Shown: positions 57,482-64,000 of the stretch, piece by piece
Layout: each line of letters opens with the position of its first letter
Numbering within the stretch: position 1 is the stretch's first letter
NCBI GenBank assembly: GCA_934647235.1
Contig: CAKUFG010000003.1
Coordinates: 1-64,000 of the forward strand
Direction of reading: 5' to 3'
DNA: 64,000 bases
Source of the DNA: an uncultured Clostridia bacterium
GTDB taxonomy: Bacteria > Bacillota > Clostridia > Christensenellales > Aristaeellaceae
Position numbers and translations under genes: made by a program
The notes under the pieces: model-generated
Told to the model about the DNA's origin: nothing
Databases searched by the model: none
The model's input: only the letters and a program-made list of their open reading frames with translations

Positions 57482-58080
57482 ACGATCATTATTACACCGA
57501 ATCGCCAAACAGCCAAAGCCGCCCGGCCGAAGCGCGCTTTGACTATCGCGGGCGCTCGTTTACGCTGATCTCCGACGCGGGCGTATTCTCACGCGGTGAA
57601 TTGGACAGCGGCACACGCATTCTGCTTTCCGCCCTGCCTGATCGCCTGCAGGGCCGCGTGCTGGACCTTGGCTGCGGCTGGGGCCCGGTGGGCGTGGCGC
57701 TGGGCGCGCTGTATCCCGATTGTCAGATCGTCTTTACCGATGTCAACCTGCGCGCGCTGGCCCTGGCCGAGCAGAACGCCAAGGCCAACCGGGTGACAGG
57801 CACCTTTATCCAAAGCGACGGCTTTGCGGGCATCGACGGCATGTTCGATTACATCATCACCAATCCCCCCATCCGCGCGGGCAAGGAGACGATTTACCGC
57901 ATGTTCGCCGACAGCGCGGCGCATCTGAATCCCAACGGACAGCTATACCTGGTCATCCGCAAGCAGCAGGGCGCGCCCTCGGCGCTCAAATACCTGAGCA
58001 CCCTGTTTGTCTCTGCGGAGGTCATTGAAAAAAGCGGCGGCTACTGGGTGATCCGCTGCATGAATGGAGGCACAACTTGA
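57478..58080 (+). CDS. Class I SAM methyltransferase, RsmC/YbxB-like
   Basis: A 200-residue methyltransferase. SAM site VLDLGCGWGPVGVALG, second motif IVFTDVNLRALALAEQN, and the N6/N2-type catalytic motif TNPPIRAGK. This resembles RsmC-domain (MTS) proteins that methylate G in 16S rRNA; a Bacillus relative is YbxB. The position between an rRNA pseudouridine synthase and an aminotransferase, with overlaps on both sides, supports an RNA target. The protein substrate alternative (HemK-type NPPY) is less likely because of NPPI and the lack of an N-terminal domain. Confidence 0.88.
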   Translation: MNDHYYTESPNSQSRPAEARFDYRGRSFTLISDAGVFSRGELDSGTRILLSALPDRLQGRVLDLGCGWGPVGVALGALYPDCQIVFTDVNLRALALAEQNAKANRVTGTFIQSDGFAGIDGMFDYIITNPPIRAGKETIYRMFADSAAHLNPNGQLYLVIRKQQGAPSALKYLSTLFVSAEVIEKSGGYWVIRCMNGGTT

Positions 58081-59255
58081 TGAAGTACGACAAAGCATTT
58101 TTTGACGCTGGCATTGAGCGCAAGCACACCCGCTGCGCAAAATGGGACGCGGGCTTTATCGGCCCGGACGATCTGCCCATGTGGGTGGCAGACTGGGATT
58201 TTGCCTGCCCCGAGCCTATTGTACAAGCCCTGCGCCAGCGCGCGGAGCACGCCTGCTACGGCTACAACTGCGACGATCCGCGCGACGCGGCCGCCTTTTG
58301 CGGCTACTGGCAGCGGCACCATGGCGTAACCATCGCCCCGGAGCAGACCTATATGCTGCCCTGCGTGGTCACAGGGCTGAAGCTGGCCGCCCGCGCGTTC
58401 ACCAAGCCTGGCGATGCAATTGTGCTGATGCCGCCCGTGTACGGCCCCTTCCGCCAGTCCATCGTGTGCAATCACCGTGAACCTGCCGCCGCCCCGCTTC
58501 TGCCCGACGCGCAGGGGCGCTACTCCATGGATTATGCCGCCATCGAATCGCAGCTCAAGGCCGGGGCGCGCTGCGTGTTCCTGTGCAACCCGCACAATCC
58601 CGTTTCCCGCGCCTGGAGCCGGGAGGAGCTGCAGCGCCTGCTGAACCTGTGCCTTGCCTATCAGGCCGTGCTGGTGTCGGATGAAATCCACGCCGATTTC
58701 GTCTACCAGCCCAAGCATTTCGTATCGGCGCTGACGCTGGAAGGAAACGAGCAGTGCGTGCTTGCCCTTGCCGCCGCCAGCAAAACCTTCAATGTGCCCG
58801 GCCTTCAGCAGGCCATGGCCATGTCCCATAACGCCCAGCTGCTTGCCGCCTTGAAAGAAGAGGCCGAGTGCGCGGGCGTAACCAGCGGCAACAGCTTCGC
58901 CCTGCCCGCCACGCAGGCGGCGTATACGGAGTGCGACGACTGGCTGCGCGGCCTGAAGGACTATCTGGAAGAAAGCCGCGCCATCCTGACCCGCGCCGTG
59001 CCGCAGCTGCTGCCCAAGGCCGTGCTTTCGCCCATTGAGGCCACGTGCCTGTGCTGGCTGGATCTGCGCGCCTATGCCCCCACCTGCGAGGAGCTGCAGC
59101 GCCGGGTCAAGAAGCATCATCTGGTGCTCAATGACGGCACCTTCTTTGATGAAACGCTGGGGCAGGGCTTCCTGCGGCTCAACTTTGCCTGCCCGCACGC
59201 GCGGCTGCTGGAAGGCCTCAAGCGCCTGGCCGAAGCCATGAACGATCCCGAATAA
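58080..59255 (+). CDS. PLP-dependent aminotransferase/C-S lyase, MalY/PatB family
   Basis: Fold-type I PLP enzyme of 391 residues. MalY/PatB proteins cleave cystathionine or act as aminotransferases. Signatures are MWVADWDFACPEPIVQAL, the PLP-contact CNPHNPVSRAWSREEL, VLVSDEIHADFVY, and the PLP lysine in AASKTFNVPGLQQAMA. The end FFDETLGQGFLRLNFACPHARLLEGL binds the substrate carboxylate. The start ATG at 58080 shares its A with the preceding TGA; GGAGG is 9 bases upstream. Cystathionine beta-lyase activity is the usual family role but is not proven by sequence. Confidence 0.92.
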   Translation: MKYDKAFFDAGIERKHTRCAKWDAGFIGPDDLPMWVADWDFACPEPIVQALRQRAEHACYGYNCDDPRDAAAFCGYWQRHHGVTIAPEQTYMLPCVVTGLKLAARAFTKPGDAIVLMPPVYGPFRQSIVCNHREPAAAPLLPDAQGRYSMDYAAIESQLKAGARCVFLCNPHNPVSRAWSREELQRLLNLCLAYQAVLVSDEIHADFVYQPKHFVSALTLEGNEQCVLALAAASKTFNVPGLQQAMAMSHNAQLLAALKEEAECAGVTSGNSFALPATQAAYTECDDWLRGLKDYLEESRAILTRAVPQLLPKAVLSPIEATCLCWLDLRAYAPTCEELQRRVKKHHLVLNDGTFFDETLGQGFLRLNFACPHARLLEGLKRLAEAMNDPE

Positions 59256-59277
59256 AACAAAAGGAGACTATAAAAAA

Positions 59278-60651
59278 ATGGATGCCAAACTGAACGCCAT
59301 TATCGAATCCATGCACGATGAAATGATCGATACCCTGCAAAAGTGGATCCGCGTACCCAGCGTCAAGGGTAAAGCCGCGCCCGGCGCACCCTTTGGCAGG
59401 GAAGTGCGCAGCATGCTGGATATGGCCCTGGCCGATTGCGAACAGATGGGCTTTAAGACGCAGAACTTTGACGGCTATATCGCCCATGCCGATCTGGGCG
59501 AGGGCAGCGATGAGGACGCGCTGGCCATCCTGGCGCATCTGGACGTGGTGCCCGAGGGCGACGGCTGGAAGTATCCCCCCTACGGCGCTGTGATTGAAAA
59601 CGGCCGCATGTATGGCCGCGGCACCAGCGACGACAAGGGGCCCGCCGTGGCCGCACTGTACGCCATGAAGGCCGTCAAGGACGCGGGCATCCCCCTGCGC
59701 CGCAAGGTGCGCCTGATTCTGGGCTGCGATGAGGAAAGCGGCTGGGAGGATATTGCGCACTACAACAAGGTGGCCACCATGCCGCGCATGGGCTTCAGCC
59801 CTGACGCATCCTACCCCATCATCAACATCGAAAAGGGCATCTGCCGGCTGGAGCTGCACGGCGTGCTCTCCAGCGAGGACCTGCAGGTGATCGCCTTCAA
59901 CAACGGCGAGCGCCCCAATGTGATCCCCGGCCGCGCCTCCGCGCTGGTGGCGGGCGACGCCGCGACCGCTGCGCAGGCCGAAGCTGCCGCCAAAAAGCTG
60001 GATATCCCCGCCGAGGTGCAGCTGACGGATGAGGGCGTAGCCATCACCGTGACCGGCATCAGCGGCCACGCCGCCTATCCCGAAACCGCCCGCAACGCCA
60101 ACGGCGAAATGCTGCTGTTGCTGCGCGAGCTGGGCGTGCAGGGTGATCTTCGCCTGCTGGCCGATAAGATCGGCCTGGATTACAAGGGCGAAGGGCTCGA
60201 AATCAGCGTGTCGGACGGCGTCAGCGGCTATCTGACCTGCAACCTGGGCATCATCCGCGCAAGCAAGAGCGGCGTGTATGCCACGCTGGACATCCGCTAT
60301 CCCGTGATGACCAATCCGGATATGATCTGCAAGAACGTATCCGCCTCCCTGCCTGGCATGCGGGTGGATGTGATGGAGCTGAAGGAGCCCCACTATGTGC
60401 CCGCAGGCAGCGAGCTGGTGCAGAACCTGCTGGATGCTTATCACGAGGTAACGGGCTATGAGCGCAAGTGCCTCTACACCGGCGGCGGCACCTATGCCCG
60501 TTCGCTGCAGGAGGGCGTAGCCTTCGGCGCGTCCTTCCCCCAGGATGAGGATCTGGCGCACCAGGCCAACGAATACGCCGATATCGAAGGCTTGTATAAA
60601 AACATTAAAATCTTCGCTTTGGCTATTGTAAAATTGGCGGGAAAAGCGTAA
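59278..60651 (+). CDS. M20 family dipeptidase (PepV/Sapep-like)
   Basis: Di-zinc aminopeptidase or dipeptidase of 457 residues. Metal ligands are seen in LAILAHLDVVPEGDGW (His, catalytic Asp), GRGTSDDKGPAVAAL (bridging Asp), LGCDEESGWEDI (general-base Glu and metal Glu) and FSPDASYPIINIEKG. The long lid domain and the end YTGGGTYARSLQEGVAFGASFPQDEDLAHQANEY match PepV. It follows the aminotransferase by 22 bases and may be part of the same run. It probably acts in peptide-derived amino acid supply. Confidence 0.93.
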   Translation: MDAKLNAIIESMHDEMIDTLQKWIRVPSVKGKAAPGAPFGREVRSMLDMALADCEQMGFKTQNFDGYIAHADLGEGSDEDALAILAHLDVVPEGDGWKYPPYGAVIENGRMYGRGTSDDKGPAVAALYAMKAVKDAGIPLRRKVRLILGCDEESGWEDIAHYNKVATMPRMGFSPDASYPIINIEKGICRLELHGVLSSEDLQVIAFNNGERPNVIPGRASALVAGDAATAAQAEAAAKKLDIPAEVQLTDEGVAITVTGISGHAAYPETARNANGEMLLLLRELGVQGDLRLLADKIGLDYKGEGLEISVSDGVSGYLTCNLGIIRASKSGVYATLDIRYPVMTNPDMICKNVSASLPGMRVDVMELKEPHYVPAGSELVQNLLDAYHEVTGYERKCLYTGGGTYARSLQEGVAFGASFPQDEDLAHQANEYADIEGLYKNIKIFALAIVKLAGKA

Positions 60652-60696
60652 AATAGAGCTGCCTAATCTATCATTTTTCTAAGGAGGAATCCTTCC

Positions 60697-61056
60697 TTGC
60701 AAAAGAATGAAATTATCACCTGCATCAATTGCCCCATGGGCTGCCGCATGGAAGTAACGCTGGAGGATGGCGCGGTTGTATCCGTCAAGGGCAACACCTG
60801 CAAGCGCGGCGATCTGTACGCCCATCAGGAGTGCACCCAGCCCCTGCGCATGATCACCGCCGTGGCCCCTGTGGCGGGCAGCGTGGCTCCCGTCAGCCTC
60901 AAGACCCGCACCCCCATCCCCAAGTCCAAGATCGACGCCTGCATGCGCGCCATCGATGCGCTGCAGCTCAAGGCCCCCATCAAGGCCGGCGACGTGCTGA
61001 TTGCCAACGTGGTGGACACCGGTGTGGATGTTATCGCCACCAAGTCCGTACTGTAA
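60697..61056 (+). CDS. DUF1667 cysteine-rich protein
   Basis: A 119-residue protein starting with TTG, with AGGAGG 9 bases upstream. The N-terminus has CINCPMGC (C9, C12, C16) and a further cysteine at 35, the DUF1667 pattern likely to bind an iron-sulphur cluster or zinc. The C-terminal part (KIDACMRAIDALQLKAPIKAGDVLIANVVDTGVDV) is the family hallmark. DUF1667 genes usually sit beside a glycerol-3-phosphate-dehydrogenase-like flavoprotein and an FAD-dependent oxidoreductase; neither is here. The function is unknown. Confidence 0.9.
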   Translation: MQKNEIITCINCPMGCRMEVTLEDGAVVSVKGNTCKRGDLYAHQECTQPLRMITAVAPVAGSVAPVSLKTRTPIPKSKIDACMRAIDALQLKAPIKAGDVLIANVVDTGVDVIATKSVL

Positions 61057-61143
61057 GCGCGTATTGCGTCCGTTGTTTTCTCTCGCGCCGCTTTCCATGA
61101 TCGGGGGGCGGCGTGTTTTGCGTATCGGAAAGGAGCCGTTTAT

Positions 61144-62106
61144 ATGTCTTTAGCGCCCATTTTGCTATACCCCGCCTTCCGCTATGGCGCGGCCACCCCG
61201 TGGGGGGGCGATCAGCTGAAAGCCCGCTACGGCAAGCCCGCGCCCGATGCGCGCACCGGCGAAAGCCTGGAAATGAGCGTGATTCCGGGCCTGAACGCTG
61301 CCGACGCGCAGGGCACGCCGCTGTCTGAATTGATCGCACGTTATGGCGCGCAGCTGACCGGCACGCAGGAAACGGGCGAGTTTCCGCTGCTGCTCAAGCT
61401 TCTGGACGCCAGGCAGGCGCTGAGCGTGCAGGTGCATCCGGACGACGCTTACGCCCAGGCGCATGAAAACAAGCTGGGCAAAACCGAAGCCTGGATCATC
61501 CTGGCCGCCGAGCCGGGCGCGCAGCTGGTATACGGCCTGCGTCCGGGCGTTACGCGCGATATGCTGCGCCAGGCCTTTGAAACCGAGGCGCCGCTGGAGC
61601 CGCTTCTGCGCTTTGTGCCCGTACAGGCTGGCGATGTGTTTTACATCCCCGCCGGCATGGTGCATGCCATCGGCGGCGGCATCATGCTGTATGAGATTCA
61701 GCAGTCCAGCGACGTTACCTACCGCTTTTACGATTGGAACCGCACCGATGCGCAGGGCAACAAGCGCCCGCTGCATATCCGCCAGGCGCTGGATGTGGCC
61801 CGGCCAGAGCTGCAATTGGAGGCCGTCCAGCCGCAGCCCCTGCCCGACGCGCACTGCCGTCGAGAGCTGCTGCTGGATACCCCCTATTTCCGGGTAGAGC
61901 GCCTGAGCGATTGCCGGGAGGTGCCCTTCGCCGCCCATCCCGAGGCCTTCTCCGTGCTGACGGCGCTGGCGGACGGGCAGCTTTCCTGCCCCGAGGGTCG
62001 GCTCTCCTGCGCCCTGCCCGCCGGGCAAACCGTGCTGATTCCCGCCGACTGCCTGCCCTTTACCCTCAGCGGCGGCCCGTTTCTGATTTCCGCGCCGCGC
62101 GCATAA
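61144..62106 (+). CDS. manA: Mannose-6-phosphate isomerase, class I
   Basis: Zinc enzyme interconverting mannose-6-phosphate and fructose-6-phosphate. At 320 residues it is the short form common in Bacillota. The N-terminal FRYGAATPWGGDQLK, zinc residues in LSVQVHPDDAYAQ and KTEAWIIL, GDVFYIPAGMVHAIGGGI, YEIQQSSDVTYRFYDWNR, and the cupin end QTVLIPADCLPF all match. AAAGGAG lies 8 bases before the start. It could feed GDP-mannose for surface glycans or salvage mannose. Confidence 0.96.
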   Translation: MSLAPILLYPAFRYGAATPWGGDQLKARYGKPAPDARTGESLEMSVIPGLNAADAQGTPLSELIARYGAQLTGTQETGEFPLLLKLLDARQALSVQVHPDDAYAQAHENKLGKTEAWIILAAEPGAQLVYGLRPGVTRDMLRQAFETEAPLEPLLRFVPVQAGDVFYIPAGMVHAIGGGIMLYEIQQSSDVTYRFYDWNRTDAQGNKRPLHIRQALDVARPELQLEAVQPQPLPDAHCRRELLLDTPYFRVERLSDCREVPFAAHPEAFSVLTALADGQLSCPEGRLSCALPAGQTVLIPADCLPFTLSGGPFLISAPRA

Positions 62107-62151
62107 AAGCTGAAAGAAATTGTAAAATATCTGTGTACAGCGCTTTTGCGC

Positions 62152-62180
62152 TTGCCTTGAGCATCATTATTTGTTATAAT
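62152..62180 (+). promoter_or_regulatory. Sigma-A promoter of murB-whiA
   Basis: TTGCCT, 17 bases, TATAAT, 25 bases before the murB start. Confidence 0.82.
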
Positions 62181-62205
62181 AGGTCTGTATTTTACCGGAG
62201 GTTCT

Positions 62206-63120
62206 ATGTCCGAAAGCAATTATCAGCAATTATCCGCCTTGCTGCCCGCCGGATGCGCGCGTGAAAACGTCGTGCTGGCTCCCTACACCACCATGAGAAC
62301 CGGCGGCCCAGCCGCCCTGTTTGCGGAGCCGAGAAACGCGCAGCAGCTTGCGCGCGTTCATCAATGGGCGCAGGAAAAGGGCCTTCCCCTGCTGATATTG
62401 GGCAACGGTTCCAACCTTTTGATTGCGGACAGCGGCTTTGACGGGCTGGTGATCCACCTGGGGCGCGCGCTGAGCGAGGTCTCCGTATTTGCAAATACGC
62501 TGACGGCGCAGGCGGGCGCATCCCTGGCCGCCGCCGCGCGCGCCGCTGCGCAGGCCAGCCTGACCGGGCTGGAATTTGCCGCAGGCATCCCCGGCTCCAT
62601 CGGCGGCGCGGTGTGCATGAACGCCGGCGCTTACGGCGGGGAAATCGCGCAGGTAATCGTCTCCGCCCGCGTTCTTACGCCCGAAGGCGTGCGCACGGTA
62701 AGCAAGGAGGAGTTGACGCTTGGCTATCGCTCCAGCGCCGTGATGCAAAACGGCTGGGTCGTCCTGGAAGCCACGTTTGAACTAACGCCCGGCAATCCCG
62801 ATCAAATCAAGGCCACGATGGCCGATCTGGCCGCGCGCCGCCGCGAAAAGCAGCCGCTGCAGTATCCCAGCTGCGGGTCGTTTTTCAAGCGCCCGGTTGG
62901 CTATTACGCCGGCGCGCTGATTGAGCAGGCCGGCCTCAAGGGCTACCGCGTGGGCGACGCGCAGGTAAGCGAAATGCACGCGGGCTTCGTCATCAATCGC
63001 GGCCACGCCACATCCAGCGAAATCTACCGCCTGATGCAGGATGTGCAGCGCCGCGTGCAGGCGCAGTTCGGCGTAGCGCTGGAGCCGGAGGTTCGCCTGA
63101 TCGGCCATTTTGAAGCATGA
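62206..63120 (+). CDS. murB: UDP-N-acetylenolpyruvoylglucosamine reductase
   Basis: FAD/NADPH enzyme that completes UDP-MurNAc for peptidoglycan. The 304-residue product has APYTTMRTGGPAALF, the FAD site LLILGNGSNLLI, GLEFAAGIPGSIGGAVCMNAGAYGGEI, and the catalytic serine in PSCGSFFKRP (type IIb form). It ends at HAGFVINRGHATSSEI with VRLIGHF. The ribosome site is CCGGAGG. It overlaps whiA by 4 bases; the genes rapZ and yvcK, which usually lie between them in Bacillota, are absent. Confidence 0.97.
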   Translation: MSESNYQQLSALLPAGCARENVVLAPYTTMRTGGPAALFAEPRNAQQLARVHQWAQEKGLPLLILGNGSNLLIADSGFDGLVIHLGRALSEVSVFANTLTAQAGASLAAAARAAAQASLTGLEFAAGIPGSIGGAVCMNAGAYGGEIAQVIVSARVLTPEGVRTVSKEELTLGYRSSAVMQNGWVVLEATFELTPGNPDQIKATMADLAARRREKQPLQYPSCGSFFKRPVGYYAGALIEQAGLKGYRVGDAQVSEMHAGFVINRGHATSSEIYRLMQDVQRRVQAQFGVALEPEVRLIGHFEA

Positions 63121-64000
63121 GCTTTTCCACAGAAGTCAAGCAGGAGCTTGTATCCCTGCGCATCGAAAAAAGCTGCTGCATGCTCAGCGAATTAAACGCG
63201 CTGACCCAATCCTGCGCCTCGATGACCCTGCATGGGCGCGGGCAGGTTTCCATTGCGTTTTCATCCGAGAACGTCACGGTGGCCAAGCGCATCTTTATCC
63301 TGCTGAAAAAGCGGCTGGAAATCAACGCCACCCCGCACTTTAACAAGGTAGAACGCTTTGGCGGCCGCCGCGTGTGCGTGATCCGCCTTTCCCAGGCCGA
63401 TACCCGCAAGCTGATGCTTTCCCTGCACATGCTGCATGAAAGCGAGCAGGGCGAGGTATATCGCGGCCTGCCCCGCCGCGCGCTGACGCGCAAGTGCTGC
63501 CAGCATGCTTTTTTGCGCGGCGCTTTTTTAGGCGAGGGCTCCGTCACCGCGCCCGAGCACGGCTATCACCTGGAATTTGTATGCAGCAGCGAGCCCCGCG
63601 CGCAGGCGCTGTCTCAGCTGCTTACCCGGTGCGAGCTGGACTGCGCCGTCGCGCAGCGGCGCGGCGCATATATTGTGTATCTCAAGCGCAGCGGGCAGAT
63701 TTCAACCCTGCTGGGCCTGATGGGCGCCGCCCGCGCCATGATGCACTATGAAAACATATTGGCGCAGCGCAGCCTGCACGAAAGCGTGCTGCGCGCCACC
63801 AACTGCGACCACAGCAATATGCTGCGCCAGCTGTCCGCCGCCCAGCGGCAGATCGCCGCGCTGCAGTATCTGAAGGATCAATCCCTTTTGCCTGCCCTGC
63901 CCCCCGCCCTGCGGAATATGGCGGAGCTGCGGCTGAAAAACCCAGACGCCTCGCTGGAGCAGCTGGGCGAAATGCTGGAGCCGCCCCTGGGCAAATCCGG
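63117..64000 (+). CDS. whiA: DNA-binding regulator WhiA, cut by the window edge
   Basis: Conserved regulator of cell division and growth in Gram-positive bacteria. 294 codons are visible, without stop, of the usual ~310-320. The N-terminus MSFSTEVKQELVSL is typical. Next come the degenerate LAGLIDADG-like region (AFLRGAFLGEGSVTAPEHGYHLEF), and the C-terminal helix-turn-helix begins with RSLHESVLRATNCDHSNMLRQLSAAQRQIAALQYL. ELRLKNPDASLEQLGEMLEPPLGKSG near the edge is the recognition part. ATG overlaps the murB TGA. No frameshift is seen. Confidence 0.96.
   Translation, partial: MSFSTEVKQELVSLRIEKSCCMLSELNALTQSCASMTLHGRGQVSIAFSSENVTVAKRIFILLKKRLEINATPHFNKVERFGGRRVCVIRLSQADTRKLMLSLHMLHESEQGEVYRGLPRRALTRKCCQHAFLRGAFLGEGSVTAPEHGYHLEFVCSSEPRAQALSQLLTRCELDCAVAQRRGAYIVYLKRSGQISTLLGLMGAARAMMHYENILAQRSLHESVLRATNCDHSNMLRQLSAAQRQIAALQYLKDQSLLPALPPALRNMAELRLKNPDASLEQLGEMLEPPLGKS

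Overview
The window looks like chromosomal DNA of a high-GC member of Bacillota, class Clostridia, probably an uncultured gut-type lineage. The evidence is the PrkC/PrpC pair beside rsgA, the IreB-RuvX-DUF1292 operon, omega (rpoZ) between gmk and coaBC, a glnA followed by an ANTAR gene, a murB-whiA pair, and dispersed GATGAGG/CTTCTCC hairpin repeats of a kind I remember from gut Clostridia. No rRNA, tRNA, CRISPR array, phage or transposase gene was found. Gene density is high and most promoters read as ordinary sigma-A sites (-35, 17 nt, TATAAT).

Layout. 1-13,128 (minus): one long housekeeping operon reading yicC-gmk-rpoZ-coaBC-priA-def-fmt-rsmB-rlmN-prpC-prkC-rsgA-rpe, with genes overlapping or a few bases apart. 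It joins nucleotide and CoA supply, replication restart, formyl-Met handling, rRNA modification, ribosome assembly and Ser/Thr phosphorylation. 13,164-25,400: a HerA-like ATPase, a pyridoxal kinase family protein, a NagD-like phosphatase, fructose-bisphosphate aldolase, a surface glycosylation cassette (GtrA, small protein, GT-C-like membrane protein), rpiB, an MFS carrier, a PRC-barrel/AI-2E cluster, and ireB-ruvX-DUF1292. 25,430-32,332: a secreted PIG-L-like protein with a rewritten active site, then a carbohydrate-type ABC transporter with its own promoter and a palindromic operator. Both permeases carry extra N-terminal extracytoplasmic domains, and the binding protein has no lipobox.

32,333-33,329 is a roughly 1 kb gene-free block of hairpin repeats, including a 274 bp MITE-like unit. 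33,330-42,762 holds a two-component system with a HAD protein, DUF4342, a peptidoglycan-binding protein, an ATP-grasp enzyme, ychF, a protein with six SH3b domains, and an ECF sigma factor with a putative anti-sigma. 42,793-47,503 has a LysR regulator and two MATE exporters, one behind a structured, terminator-containing leader. 47,541-49,588 is glnA plus an ANTAR antiterminator gene, with a matching terminator/antiterminator hairpin in the leader. 49,612-64,000 carries metG, pgsA, DUF421/DUF4363, an araD-like gene, a second gtrA, an EamA permease that may be read from a leaderless mRNA, an rRNA-modification/aminotransferase/dipeptidase run, DUF1667, manA, murB and the 5' part of whiA.

The best candidates for something undescribed are the ABC transporter with paired extracytoplasmic permease modules, the PIG-L-like protein with mirrored His-to-Asp changes, the attenuator-type leaders of glnA and the second MATE gene, and the nested hairpin repeat block. 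All calls come from reading the sequence; no search or folding program was run.
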